Source: Mycolicibacillus parakoreensis
GTDB lineage: Bacteria; Actinomycetota; Actinomycetes; Mycobacteriales; Mycobacteriaceae
DNA: 64,000 bases
Assembly: GCF_022370835.2 (NCBI RefSeq)
Contig: NZ_CP092365.1
Span: 3,100,001 to 3,164,000 of the forward strand
Direction: 5' to 3'
This document shows, one piece after another, positions 9,098-18,267 of the stretch. The notes beneath the pieces were generated by a model that ran no database searches, had not been told where the DNA came from, and saw nothing but the letters and a program-made list of their open reading frames with translations. The first letter of the stretch is position 1, and the number at the start of each line of letters is the position of its first letter. The position numbers were made by a program, and so were the translations under genes.

Positions 9098-9943
9098 ATG
9101 ACCGACGCGATCGCACTCAAGCCCGATCTGGGCCGCTACGGCGTGTGGACCTTCGGTCGGGTCACCGCCGAGCAGGCCCGCACCATCGAGCAGCTCGGCT
9201 ACGGCGCGCTGTGGGTGGGGGGCTCGCCCGGCGCCGAGCTGGACTTCGTCGAGCCGATCCTGGCCGCGACGTCGACGCTGCAGGTGGCCACCGGCATCGT
9301 CAACATCTGGTCGGCGCCGGCCCCGCAGGTGGCGGCGTCGTTCCACCGCATCGAGGACGCCTACCCGGGCCGGTTCGTTCTGGGCATCGGGGTCGGCCAC
9401 CGCGAACACAGCGAGGGCTATCGCAGCCCCTACCAGGCGATGGTGGACTACCTCGACGCCCTCGACGCCGCCGCGGTGCCCACCAGCCGCCGTGTGCTGG
9501 CCGCGCTGGGACCGAAGGTGCTGCAGCTGGCCGCGCAGCGCAGCGCCGGCGCCCACCCGTATCTGACCACCCCCGAGCACACCGGGCAGGCGCGCGAGCT
9601 GGTCGGCAACACGGTGTTCCTCGCCCCCGAGCACAAGGTGGTGCTCGACTCCGACGCGGCGGCGGCACGGGCGCTGGGCCGCGATGCGCTGGGCATGTAC
9701 CTGGGCCTGGCGAACTACGTGAACAACTGGCACCGGCTGGGCTTCACCGCCGAGGATGTCCGCCCGCCCGGCAGCGACCGGCTGGTCGACGCGGTGGTGG
9801 CCCACGGCGGCGTCGAGCAGATCGCCGCCCGGCTCGACGAACATCTGCGCGCCGGCGCCGACCACGTCACGATCCAGGTGCTCGGCGGCTGGGAGGCGTT
9901 CCTGCCCACCCTGACCGCCCTGGCCGAGCCGCTCGGCCTGTAG
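9098..9943 (+). CDS. LLM-class (F420/FMN-dependent) oxidoreductase
   Basis: 281-residue TIM-barrel protein of the bacterial luciferase-like family, which in mycobacteria mostly use coenzyme F420. ATG 9098 is chosen because GAGGAG lies 7 nt upstream; the frame is open further 5' but lacks family sequence there. Seen: LGYGALWVGGSPGAELDFVEPILAATS, then VATGIVNIWS and FVLGIGVGHREHSEGY, typical of the barrel and the flavin phosphate region. It corresponds by position (between infA and rmlB) to Rv3463 of M. tuberculosis. The substrate is unknown. A 15-bp inverted repeat follows the gene. Confidence 0.8.
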   Translation: MTDAIALKPDLGRYGVWTFGRVTAEQARTIEQLGYGALWVGGSPGAELDFVEPILAATSTLQVATGIVNIWSAPAPQVAASFHRIEDAYPGRFVLGIGVGHREHSEGYRSPYQAMVDYLDALDAAAVPTSRRVLAALGPKVLQLAAQRSAGAHPYLTTPEHTGQARELVGNTVFLAPEHKVVLDSDAAAARALGRDALGMYLGLANYVNNWHRLGFTAEDVRPPGSDRLVDAVVAHGGVEQIAARLDEHLRAGADHVTIQVLGGWEAFLPTLTALAEPLGL

Positions 9944-9989
9944 CGCCGCCTCCCGGCGCCGAGCCGGAGGCGCTCCGGTCGCCGAGCCG

Positions 9990-10032
9990 CACGTTTGCGT
10001 GCGCGTCGCTGCCCGCGGCGCACGCAAACGTG
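9990..10032. terminator. 15-bp perfect inverted repeat between LLM gene and rmlB
   Basis: Arms CACGTTTGCGTGCGC (9990-10004) and GCGCACGCAAACGTG (10018-10032) with a 13-nt loop. A second outer pair, GCCGAG (9981-9986) and CTCGGC (10036-10041), extends it. The repeat probably ends the upstream transcript, but it also reaches into the -35 region of the rmlB promoter. There is no U-tract. Confidence 0.5.
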
Positions 10033-10033
10033 A

Positions 10034-11062
<1,029 letters not shown>

Positions 11063-11063
11063 G

Positions 11064-11672
11064 ATGGCCGTCCGTGAACTCGCCGTGCCCGGTGCCTGGG
11101 AGATCACCCCGCGACTGCACCACGATGCGCGCGGACTGTTCTTCGAATGGTTCACCGACCGCGAGTTCACCGGGTTCGCCGGGCACCGGCTGGATCTGCG
11201 CCAGGCGAACTGTTCGGTGTCGGCCGCCGGGGTGCTGCGCGGCCTGCACTTCGCCGAGGTGCCGCCGGGCCAGGCCAAATACGTCACCTGCGTGGCGGGG
11301 GCGGTCTTCGACGTGGCCGTCGACATCCGGGTGGGCTCCCCGACGTTCGGGCGGTGGGACGCGGTGCTGCTCGACACCCGCGCGCGGCGCACGGTGTACC
11401 TCTCCGAGGGGTTGGCGCACGGTTTCGTGGCCCTGCACGACGACGCGACGGTGATGTACCTGTGCTCGGCGCCGTACCGCCCCGAAGCCGAGCACACCAT
11501 CGCCGCCACCGATCCGGCGCTGGGCATCGACTGGCCCGACGCGGCGGCGCTGCGCCTCTCCGAACGCGACGCCGCCGCGCCCACACTGGCCGAGGCGCGG
11601 GCGGCCGGGCTGCTGCCGTCGTGGACCGAGACCCGCGCGTTCGTCGAGGGGCTGCGCGCGCAGACCCCCTGA
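11064..11672 (+). CDS. rmlC: dTDP-4-dehydrorhamnose 3,5-epimerase
   Basis: Double epimerisation at C3 and C5 of the keto-sugar made by RmlB. Cupin fold, 202 residues. Family motifs: ARGLFFEWF, NCSVSAAGVLRGLHFAE (catalytic His in RGLHF), VTCVAGAVFDVAVDIR and YLSEGLAHGFVALHD. Overlapping transcription with rmlB is implied by the 1-nt spacing. It converges with the flavoprotein gene that ends at 11685. Confidence 0.95.
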   Translation: MAVRELAVPGAWEITPRLHHDARGLFFEWFTDREFTGFAGHRLDLRQANCSVSAAGVLRGLHFAEVPPGQAKYVTCVAGAVFDVAVDIRVGSPTFGRWDAVLLDTRARRTVYLSEGLAHGFVALHDDATVMYLCSAPYRPEAEHTIAATDPALGIDWPDAAALRLSERDAAAPTLAEARAAGLLPSWTETRAFVEGLRAQTP

Positions 11673-11684
11673 CGGCCCGGGCGG

Positions 11685-12752
11685 TCAGGGCCCGTAGCGC
11701 AGCCACAGCGGCAGGACGGTCTCCAAACGCTGCATGAATTTGCGCAGGCCGACGCGGTACTGCCCCGACCCCAGCGGGTCGACCCAGTACTCCGGGAAGG
11801 CGATCCCCAGCCCGAACAACCCGGGCGCGAGGATGCCGGTGGCCGGATCGTAGTCGGGCGTCGGCGGGGTCGACGGGATCGTGCGGGGCCGAAATCCCAC
11901 CGTGTGCACGACGCGATCGCAGCGCCGCAGCAGCGCGTCGAACGCCGGGTCGTCGACGTGACACCGGCGCAGCCGCTCGGGATGGACCCCGTCGATGTTC
12001 TCCCGCGCCCAGCAGGCGGCGCGGCCCTTGAGGCCGGTGTCGTCGTAGACCGTCCAGTCGTCGAGCGCCACCGCGTAGCGCAGCGGGCTGCGGTAGAAGT
12101 TGATCACCGTGGCCACCGGGGTGTCCAGCAGGTTCGGCAGCGCGATCATCGCCGAGTGCGAGGAGCCGAAGACCCCGACCGTCGCGCCGTCGAGGGCCTG
12201 CCCGGCGAGTTTGTGCGGGTCGAGCACGGTCTCGACCGGGATCTCGGGCACGGTGATGTCGGCCAGTGTGGTGGGCACCGACCCGATCGCGAGCACCACG
12301 TTGTCGGCGGTGATCGCGCCGGCCCGGCCGGCGTCGGTGGTCTCGGTGGTCTCGGTGGTCTCGGTCTGCAGGGTCCATCGCCGGTCGCGCAGCGTCAGCC
12401 CGGTCACGACCGTGCGCAGGGTGCGGACCCGCTCGCCGAGGCGCTCGGTGATCCACTGCAGCGGTTCGGCGACCACGGCCAGCGTGCAGGTCTGCTGCGG
12501 GTCGAGGGCGCTGAGCGCGAACCCGCAGGCGGCGCTGAACCCGAACGCCGGCGAGGCGGTCAGGTAGTCGAGGAAGTGCCCGACGGTGGTGTTGCTGGGC
12601 ACCGCACGCCATTTCGCCCCGAAGTCGCCCACCGTGAACTGCGGGTCGATCCAGACGATCGCCGAGGCCGCGACACCGTGGTCGAGCAGCCGCCCCACCG
12701 CGGCGATGCCCGCCGGTCCCGCGCCCACCACGGCCCATCGATAGTTGCTCAT
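11685..12752 (-). CDS. FAD/NAD(P)-binding flavoprotein of unknown substrate
   Basis: 355 residues starting at ATG 12752, which has GGGAG 5 nt upstream. The N-terminal dinucleotide fold reads WAVVGAGPAGIAAVGRLL. A second nucleotide-binding region lies near DGATVGVFGSSHSAM, and AITADNVVLAIGSVP is a typical flavoprotein linker. The overall pattern is that of two-dinucleotide-binding-domain flavoproteins such as lysine/ornithine N-monooxygenase-like or FAD-dependent thiol reductase-like proteins, but no class-specific motif is convincing. Three ETT repeats encoded by a short 9-nt tandem DNA repeat (about 12340-12367) lie in the middle of the protein. Function is not assigned. Confidence 0.7.
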   Translation of the reverse strand: MSNYRWAVVGAGPAGIAAVGRLLDHGVAASAIVWIDPQFTVGDFGAKWRAVPSNTTVGHFLDYLTASPAFGFSAACGFALSALDPQQTCTLAVVAEPLQWITERLGERVRTLRTVVTGLTLRDRRWTLQTETTETTETTDAGRAGAITADNVVLAIGSVPTTLADITVPEIPVETVLDPHKLAGQALDGATVGVFGSSHSAMIALPNLLDTPVATVINFYRSPLRYAVALDDWTVYDDTGLKGRAACWARENIDGVHPERLRRCHVDDPAFDALLRRCDRVVHTVGFRPRTIPSTPPTPDYDPATGILAPGLFGLGIAFPEYWVDPLGSGQYRVGLRKFMQRLETVLPLWLRYGP

Positions 12753-12869
12753 GTCTCCCGCCTTCTCGGCTGCCGATGCTCGTCGCGCCGGCCGATGCCG
12801 ACCGTGCGCCACACCGTCGATGCTGCCGGGGCGGCGCGCCCGCCGGTAGGGGTGTCGCCCTTGGGAGGG

Positions 12870-12886
12870 CACAAGGCGTCCTTGTG
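12870..12886 (-). terminator. Small hairpin downstream of the LysR gene
   Basis: Perfect arms CACAAGG (12870-12876) and CCTTGTG (12880-12886) with a 3-nt loop, in the 159-nt gap between the LysR-type gene and the flavoprotein gene, both on the minus strand. It is plausibly a terminator of the regulator transcript. Confidence 0.4.
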
Positions 12887-12911
12887 GCCAGGGCGGCGGG
12901 ACCGCGGGTGT

Positions 12912-13853
12912 CTATCCCGTGTCGAGGGCGGCGATGTGGGCGAGCAGGTCGCGCACGGCGCCGGCCGGGGGGGTGCGCCCGCCGAGCCAGATCGCGCGCA
13001 GCTCGCGGCGCAGGTCCAGCCCGGCGACCGCGACCGCTCGCAGCCGCCCGACGGCCAGATCCTCGGCCACCGCCAGCCGGCTCATCACCGCCGGTCCGGC
13101 ACCGGCGAGCACCGCGCCGCGCACCGCGGTGGCCGAGGACAGCTCCAGCACCGGATCGGCCGGGGGCCTCGCGGCGCCCAGCTCCGCCCGCAGCGCCACC
13201 GTCAACGAGTCGCGGGTCCCCGACCCGGGTTCGCGGGTGACCAGCGGGGTGCGCGCGAGCTCGGCGGCGCTCACGCCGGCCGCGCGCCGCGTCCAGCGGT
13301 GCTCGGGCGGGACGATCACGACGAGGTCGTCGCAGGCGACCACCCGACTGCGCAGCCCGGCGGGCACCCCGGGGCGTTCGATGAACCCGAGGTCGGCGGT
13401 CGCGTCGCGGACCGCCGCGATCACGTGGTCGCTGTTGGTGGCGGTGAGCACCACCTGCGGCACGGCGGTGCCCCGGCGGGTGGCCGCGGCGCGCAGCGAC
13501 ACCAACCACCGGGGCATCAGGTGCTCGGCGATCGTCAGGCTCGCCGCCACCGTGACCCGTTGGCGGCTCTCGGTGCGCAGCGACGCCAGCCCGGCATCGA
13601 CGTGGTGGGCGACGTCGAGGAGCCGGTCGGCCCACTCGGCGACGACCGCCCCGGCCGCGGTCAGCGTCGACCCGCGCGCGGTGCGCACCACCAGCTGCAC
13701 CCCGGTCTGGGACTCCAACGAGGTCAGCCGGGCCGAGACCGCCTGCTGGGTCAGCCCGAGCTCACGGCCCGCCGCGCTGAGGCTGCCGGTGCGGGCCACC
13801 TCCAACAGCACCGCGAACGCGGCGAGCTCGGGCATCCGCGAACTCAGCCTCAT
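12912..13853 (-). CDS. LysR-family transcriptional regulator
   Basis: 313 residues from ATG 13853. The frame is open further upstream through the intergenic promoter region, but homology begins here; ATG 13835 is an alternative. The N-terminal winged helix-turn-helix reads ELAAFAVLLEVARTGSLSAA then GRELGLTQQAVSARLTSLE. The effector-binding domain follows, with PLVTREPGSGTRDSLTVAL in the usual region. It is divergent from mmsA with 119 nt between starts, so it may regulate mmsA or itself. The palindrome on the mmsA promoter is more symmetrical than ordinary LysR sites, so this link is open. Confidence 0.85.
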   Translation of the reverse strand: MRLSSRMPELAAFAVLLEVARTGSLSAAGRELGLTQQAVSARLTSLESQTGVQLVVRTARGSTLTAAGAVVAEWADRLLDVAHHVDAGLASLRTESRQRVTVAASLTIAEHLMPRWLVSLRAAATRRGTAVPQVVLTATNSDHVIAAVRDATADLGFIERPGVPAGLRSRVVACDDLVVIVPPEHRWTRRAAGVSAAELARTPLVTREPGSGTRDSLTVALRAELGAARPPADPVLELSSATAVRGAVLAGAGPAVMSRLAVAEDLAVGRLRAVAVAGLDLRRELRAIWLGGRTPPAGAVRDLLAHIAALDTG

Positions 13854-13898
13854 CCGGCCATCCAAACACGAATACCGCGCCGGCCCGCAGATCCGGTC

Positions 13899-13927
13899 TT
13901 GCCACGCCCCCACCCAGTTACTAGGAT
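13899..13927 (+). promoter_or_regulatory. Promoter of mmsA-fadE-mmsB
   Basis: -35 TTGCCA (13899-13904), exactly 17-nt spacer, -10 TAGGAT (13922-13927), predicting a start near 13934 and a leader of about 39 nt. This is among the best-scoring promoter pairs in the window by eye. Confidence 0.6.
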
Positions 13928-13938
13928 GTCCTAGTAAC
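13917..13938. promoter_or_regulatory. Perfect palindromic operator on the mmsA promoter
   Basis: Ten-base arms GTTACTAGGA (13917-13926) and TCCTAGTAAC (13929-13938) around a 2-nt centre. The element covers the -10 box and the predicted transcription start of mmsA, a position suited to repression by a dimeric regulator. The symmetry is more like TetR, GntR or MarR sites than the T-N11-A of LysR. Confidence 0.65.
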
Positions 13939-13972
13939 TTCTCGTAATCGATTTCACTCCCCCGGGACGGCC

Positions 13973-15493
13973 ATGACACGACAGATCGACCACTTCCTCG
14001 ACGGGCGGGCGAGCGCCGGCACGTCCGGGCGCACCGCCGAGGTGCTCAACCCCAGCACCGGTGCGGTGCAGGCCACCGTGGCGATGGCCAACGCCGCCGA
14101 CGTCGACGCCGCGGTCGCCTCGGCGGCGGCCGCCCAGCGCGGCTGGGCGGCGACCAACCCGCAGCGCCGCGCCCGGGTGCTGATGCGCTTCGTCGAGTTG
14201 GTCAACGCCCACGTCGACGAGCTCGCCGAACTGCTCTCCCTCGAGCACGGCAAGACCCTCGTCGACGCGCGCGGCGACATCCAGCGCGGCATCGAGGTCA
14301 TCGAGTTCTGTGTCGGCATCCCGCACCTGCTCAAAGGCGAGTACACCGAGGGCGCCGGTCCGGGCATCGACGTGTACTCGCTGCGCCAGCCGCTCGGCGT
14401 GGTCGCCGGGATCACCCCGTTCAACTTCCCGGCGATGATCCCGCTGTGGAAGGCCGGCCCGGCGCTGGCCTGCGGCAACGCCTTCATCCTCAAGCCCTCC
14501 GAACGGGACCCGTCGGTGCCGGTGCGCCTCGCCGAGCTGTTCGTGCAGGCCGGCCTGCCGCCGGGGGTGTTCCAGGTCGTCCACGGCGACAAGGAGGCCG
14601 TCGACGCGCTGCTGCACCACCGCGACGTCGCCGCGGTCGGGTTCGTCGGCAGCTCCGACATCGCCCAGTACATCTACGCCACCGCCGCGGCCGAGGGGAA
14701 GCGCGCCCAGTGCTTCGGCGGGGCGAAGAACCACATGATCGTCATGCCCGACGCCGACCTCGACCAGGCCGTCGATGCGCTGATCGGCGCCGGCTACGGC
14801 AGCGCCGGGGAACGCTGCATGGCGATCAGCGTGGCCGTGCCGGTGGGCGCGGAGACCGCCGATCGGCTGCGCGCCCGGCTGGTGGAGAAGATCAGCGAGC
14901 TGCGGGTCGGCCACAGCCACGACCCCAAGGCCGACTACGGGCCGCTGATCACCGCCGCGGCCCGCGACCGGGTGCGCGACTACATCGGTGCGGGCGCGGC
15001 CGCCGGCGCCGAGCTGGTGGTCGACGGCCGGGACCGGGCCAGCACCGATCTGCAGTTCGGCGACGACAGCCTCGAGGGCGGCTTCTACCTCGGGCCGACC
15101 CTGTTCGACCACGTCACGCCGCAGATGTCGATCTACACCGACGAGATCTTCGGCCCGGTGGTGTGCATCGTGCGCGCCGACGACTACGAGGAGGCGCTGC
15201 GGTTGCCCTCCGAGCACGAGTACGGCAACGGGGTGGCGATCTTCACCCGCGACGGCGACGCCGCCCGCGACTTCACCGCCCGGGTGCAGACCGGCATGGT
15301 CGGGGTCAATGTGCCGATCCCGGTGCCGGTGGCCTACCACACCTTCGGCGGCTGGAAGCGATCCGGCTTCGGTGACCTCAACCAGCACGGCACCGCGTCG
15401 ATCCAGTTCTACACCAAGGTGAAAACCGTCACCCAGCGCTGGCCGTCGGGCATCAAGGACGGGGCCGAATTCCACCTGCCCACCATGCAATAG
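13973..15493 (+). CDS. mmsA: CoA-acylating methylmalonate-semialdehyde dehydrogenase
   Basis: Converts (methyl)malonate semialdehyde plus CoA and NAD+ to propionyl- or acetyl-CoA in valine and thymine breakdown. The 506-residue aldehyde dehydrogenase has QPLGVVAGITPFNFPAMIPL, the GFVGSS coenzyme motif, QCFGGAKNHMIVMPDAD and the catalytic Cys282 in GSAGERCMAISVAV. These are specific for the MmsA branch rather than generic ALDH. ATG 13973 heads an operon with fadE and mmsB, 5-32 nt apart, resembling Rv0753c-Rv0751c of M. tuberculosis. Regulation is probably by the palindrome over its promoter. Confidence 0.93.
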   Translation: MTRQIDHFLDGRASAGTSGRTAEVLNPSTGAVQATVAMANAADVDAAVASAAAAQRGWAATNPQRRARVLMRFVELVNAHVDELAELLSLEHGKTLVDARGDIQRGIEVIEFCVGIPHLLKGEYTEGAGPGIDVYSLRQPLGVVAGITPFNFPAMIPLWKAGPALACGNAFILKPSERDPSVPVRLAELFVQAGLPPGVFQVVHGDKEAVDALLHHRDVAAVGFVGSSDIAQYIYATAAAEGKRAQCFGGAKNHMIVMPDADLDQAVDALIGAGYGSAGERCMAISVAVPVGAETADRLRARLVEKISELRVGHSHDPKADYGPLITAAARDRVRDYIGAGAAAGAELVVDGRDRASTDLQFGDDSLEGGFYLGPTLFDHVTPQMSIYTDEIFGPVVCIVRADDYEEALRLPSEHEYGNGVAIFTRDGDAARDFTARVQTGMVGVNVPIPVPVAYHTFGGWKRSGFGDLNQHGTASIQFYTKVKTVTQRWPSGIKDGAEFHLPTMQ

Positions 15494-15498
15494 CCGTG

Positions 15499-16677
15499 AT
15501 GAGCAGCTTCGAGCTCGATGCCGACGAACGGGTGATCACCGAGACGGCGGCCGCGTTCGCCGCCAAACGGCTGGCCCCGCACGCCCTGGACTGGGACGCC
15601 GAGGGACACTTCCCGGTCGCCGAGCTGCGGGCCGCCGCCGAGCTGGGGATGGCGGCGCTGTACTGCCGCGAGGACGTCGGCGGCAGCGGGCTGCGCCGCC
15701 TCGACGCGGTGCGCATCTTCGAACAGCTCGCGACCGCGGACCCGACGGTGGCGGCGTTCCTGTCCATCCACAACATGTGCGCCTGGATGGTCGACCGGTT
15801 CGGCACCGACGAGCAGCGCAGCGCCTGGGTGCCGCGGCTGGCGTCGATGGAGGCGATCGCCAGCTACTGTCTCACCGAGCCGGGCGCCGGCTCGGATGCG
15901 GCGGCGCTGAGCACGCGCGCGGTCCGCGACGGCGACCACTGGGTGCTCGACGGGGTCAAGCAGTTCATCTCCGGGGCGGGCAGCTCCGATGTCTACCTGG
16001 TGATGGCACGCACCGGCGAGCCGGCGGCCGGGCCGCGCGGCATCTCGGCGTTCCTGGTCGAAAACGGCACCCCGGGGCTGAGTTTCGGCGCCCAGGAACA
16101 CAAGATGGGCTGGCACGCCCAACCGACCGCGCAGGTGGTGTTCGACGGGGTGCGGGTGCCCGCCGACGCCCTGCTCGGCGGCCCCGACCAGGGCGGCGGT
16201 GAGGGCGCCGGCTTCGGGATCGCCATGCAGGGGCTCAACGGCGGCCGGCTCAACATCGCGGCCTGCTCGCTCGGGGGCGCGCAGAGCGCCTACACCCGCA
16301 CCGTCGACTACCTGGCCGACCGGCAGGCCTTCGGCGCCGCGCTGCTCGACGAGCCGACCATCCGGTTCACCCTGGCCGACATGGCCACCGCGCTGGAGAC
16401 CTCCCGGCTGCTGCTGTGGCGGGCGGCCGACGCCCTCGACGCCGACGCGCCGGACAAGGTCACCCTGTGCGCGATGGCCAAGCGTTACGTCACCGACGCC
16501 TGTTTCGACGTCGCCGACCAGGCGCTGCAGCTGCACGGCGGCTACGGTTACCTCCGCGAGTACGGGTTGGAGAAGATCGTGCGTGACCTGCGGGTGCACC
16601 GCATCCTGGAGGGCACCAACGAGATCATGCGCGTGGTGATCGGGCGGGCCGAGGCGGCACGCGTCCGCACCGGCTAG
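15499..16677 (+). CDS. Acyl-CoA dehydrogenase, likely isobutyryl-CoA dehydrogenase
   Basis: FAD enzyme of 392 residues, 5 nt after mmsA. ATG 15499 is preferred; the GTG one codon earlier is equivalent. Seen: YCLTEPGAGSDAAAL and the VKQFISGAG region of the flavin pocket, LNGGRLNIAACSLGGAQ, DRQAFG, and the C-terminal LQLHGGYGYLREYGLEKIVRD with EGTNEIMR. Its place between mmsA and mmsB (fadE9 position in M. tuberculosis) suggests oxidation of isobutyryl-CoA to methacrylyl-CoA in valine degradation. Chain-length preference is inferred from context only. Confidence 0.88.
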   Translation: MSSFELDADERVITETAAAFAAKRLAPHALDWDAEGHFPVAELRAAAELGMAALYCREDVGGSGLRRLDAVRIFEQLATADPTVAAFLSIHNMCAWMVDRFGTDEQRSAWVPRLASMEAIASYCLTEPGAGSDAAALSTRAVRDGDHWVLDGVKQFISGAGSSDVYLVMARTGEPAAGPRGISAFLVENGTPGLSFGAQEHKMGWHAQPTAQVVFDGVRVPADALLGGPDQGGGEGAGFGIAMQGLNGGRLNIAACSLGGAQSAYTRTVDYLADRQAFGAALLDEPTIRFTLADMATALETSRLLLWRAADALDADAPDKVTLCAMAKRYVTDACFDVADQALQLHGGYGYLREYGLEKIVRDLRVHRILEGTNEIMRVVIGRAEAARVRTG

Positions 16678-16709
16678 CCCCCTCACACCAGTTGCGGCGA
16701 AGGAGAACG

Positions 16710-17588
16710 ATGACACAGACGGCCACGGTGGCTTTTCTCGGGTTGGGCCACATGGGTGCCCCGATGGCGGCGAACCTGGTCGCCGCCGGCCACGTGGTGC
16801 ACGGTTTCGATCCTGCACCCGCGGCGTTGGCCGCCGCCGTCGAGCGCGGGGTGGTCTCCTTCGACTCGGCGACCGCGGCGGTCGCCGGTGTCGAGGTGGT
16901 GATCACCATGCTGCCCGACGGCGCGGCGGTGCGGCGCTGCTACGAGGAGATCCTGCCGGCGGTGTCCGCGCAGACGCTGTTGATCGACTCCTCGACGATC
17001 TCGGTCGACGACGCCCGCGCGCTGCACGCGCTGGCCGGTCGCCACGGCCCGGCCCAGGTCGACGCGCCGGTCTCCGGCGGGGTGCCCGGCGCGGCGGCCG
17101 GCACGCTGGCGTTCATGATCGGCGGGCAGCCCGACGCGGTCGCCCGGGCCCGCCCGGTGCTGGCGCCGATGGCCGGCAAGGTCATCCACTGCGGGGCCAG
17201 CGGCACCGGCCAGGCCGCCAAGATCTGCAACAACATGGTGTTGGCGGTGCAGCAGGCCGCGGTCGCCGAGGCGTTCGTGCTCGCCGAGCGACTCGGCCTG
17301 TCGGCGCAGTCGTTGTTCGACGTGATCACCGGGGCGACCGGCAACTGCTGGGCGGCGCACACCAACTGTCCGGTACCCGGGCCGGTGCCGAGCTCGCCGG
17401 CCAACCACGAGTTCGCGGCCGGGTTCGCCACCGCCTTGATGAACAAGGACCTCGGGTTGGCGATGGACGCGGTGGCCTCCACCGGCGCGCGGGCCCCGCT
17501 GGGCCGCCACGCCGCCGACATCTACGCCGAGGTGGCCCGCGAGCACCCCGACGACGACTTCAGCGTGGTGATCACGACGCTGCGCTGA
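16710..17588 (+). CDS. mmsB: 3-hydroxyisobutyrate dehydrogenase
   Basis: NAD-dependent oxidation of 3-hydroxyisobutyrate to methylmalonate semialdehyde, the substrate of MmsA. ATG 16710 is chosen over an upstream in-frame start because AAGGAG lies 6 nt before it; 292 residues. Family motifs: FLGLGHMGAPMAANL, DAPVSGGVPGAAAGTLAFM (substrate loop), and the catalytic Lys in GQAAKICNNM. The C-terminal KDLGLAMDA motif is typical. Its last 17 nt overlap the convergent HAD-like gene. Confidence 0.92.
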   Translation: MTQTATVAFLGLGHMGAPMAANLVAAGHVVHGFDPAPAALAAAVERGVVSFDSATAAVAGVEVVITMLPDGAAVRRCYEEILPAVSAQTLLIDSSTISVDDARALHALAGRHGPAQVDAPVSGGVPGAAAGTLAFMIGGQPDAVARARPVLAPMAGKVIHCGASGTGQAAKICNNMVLAVQQAAVAEAFVLAERLGLSAQSLFDVITGATGNCWAAHTNCPVPGPVPSSPANHEFAAGFATALMNKDLGLAMDAVASTGARAPLGRHAADIYAEVAREHPDDDFSVVITTLR

Positions 17589-18162
17589 GCCCCCGGTCGG
17601 TCAGCCAGCGGCGGCGCAGCTGCTGACAGCCGGCCGCCAGCAGCGGGCCGGTGTCGTCGACGTCACCGTCGTAGCCGCGGCGCACCGCGGCCGCATCCGT
17701 CGACTGCGGGGCGCGGTCGGCGGTGATCACCACCGCCGGCAGCCCCGCCTGGGCCGCCGAGCGCAGACCCCGCTCGGTGCCGACCACCGCCAGCGCCTGC
17801 TCGGGGGCGATCCCGAGCTCCCACAGCGCCAGCCGGTGGGCCTCGGTGCGCCGCCGCGCGCAGCCGTCGGGCAGGTCGTCGCCGGTCACCAGGGTCTCGA
17901 CCAGGCCGTCGCCGAGGAGCTCACGCACCATGGTCTGGGCGCGCCGGCGCCGCCCGGTGCTGACCACCGCCACCCAGATGCCGGCCACGAACAGGCTCAT
18001 CACCAGGTCGATCAGCCCGGCGCGGGGGGCGGGGTCGCCGTCGGCGTCGATCTCCCCGAGCGCGTCGATGTCGAACACCACCGCCCGCAGCGGCGGGACC
18101 TCCGTCGCGATTGGACGTTCCCGGTCCCACCAGAACGTCCGCGCCTCGCGCCTGGTTCGCAT
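17572..18162 (-). CDS. HAD-superfamily hydrolase-like protein, degenerate motifs
   Basis: 196 residues from ATG 18162; a CAGGCT hexamer 6 nt upstream may give a leaderless mRNA. Motif I is VVFDIDALGE, which keeps the two Asp but lacks the usual Gly after them. Motif II is VAVVSTGRR. The motif IV region reads AVVGTERGLRSAAQAG, with Thr where the acidic residue is expected. It therefore looks like a beta-phosphoglucomutase-type HAD protein with a weakened active site. It converges on mmsB and overlaps its 3' end by 17 nt. Substrate unknown. Confidence 0.65.
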   Translation of the reverse strand: MRTRREARTFWWDRERPIATEVPPLRAVVFDIDALGEIDADGDPAPRAGLIDLVMSLFVAGIWVAVVSTGRRRRAQTMVRELLGDGLVETLVTGDDLPDGCARRRTEAHRLALWELGIAPEQALAVVGTERGLRSAAQAGLPAVVITADRAPQSTDAAAVRRGYDGDVDDTGPLLAAGCQQLRRRWLTDRGLSAAS

Positions 18163-18255
18163 GCTCTCAGCCTGCCCCGCGGGGCCGTGTCGCGCGTCCC
18201 CCAATCAGGGGAGAGCGGTGAGGAGTTTTTCCGCGTCCGGCGCCGGGGCCGGCCT

Positions 18256-18261
18256 TAAGGT
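18256..18261 (+). promoter_or_regulatory. -10 box for the response regulator, leaderless
   Basis: TAAGGT is followed by 6 nt and ATG 18268. This favours 18268 over the ATG at 18262. The same bases (AAGG) could also act as a ribosome binding site, so the two readings compete. Confidence 0.4.
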
Positions 18262-18267
18262 ATGGCC

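Noticed and set aside
13853..13979. Upstream start of the LysR gene within the mmsA promoter
   Set aside because: The extra N-terminal residues would come from the palindrome and promoter sequence and are not part of the LysR fold.
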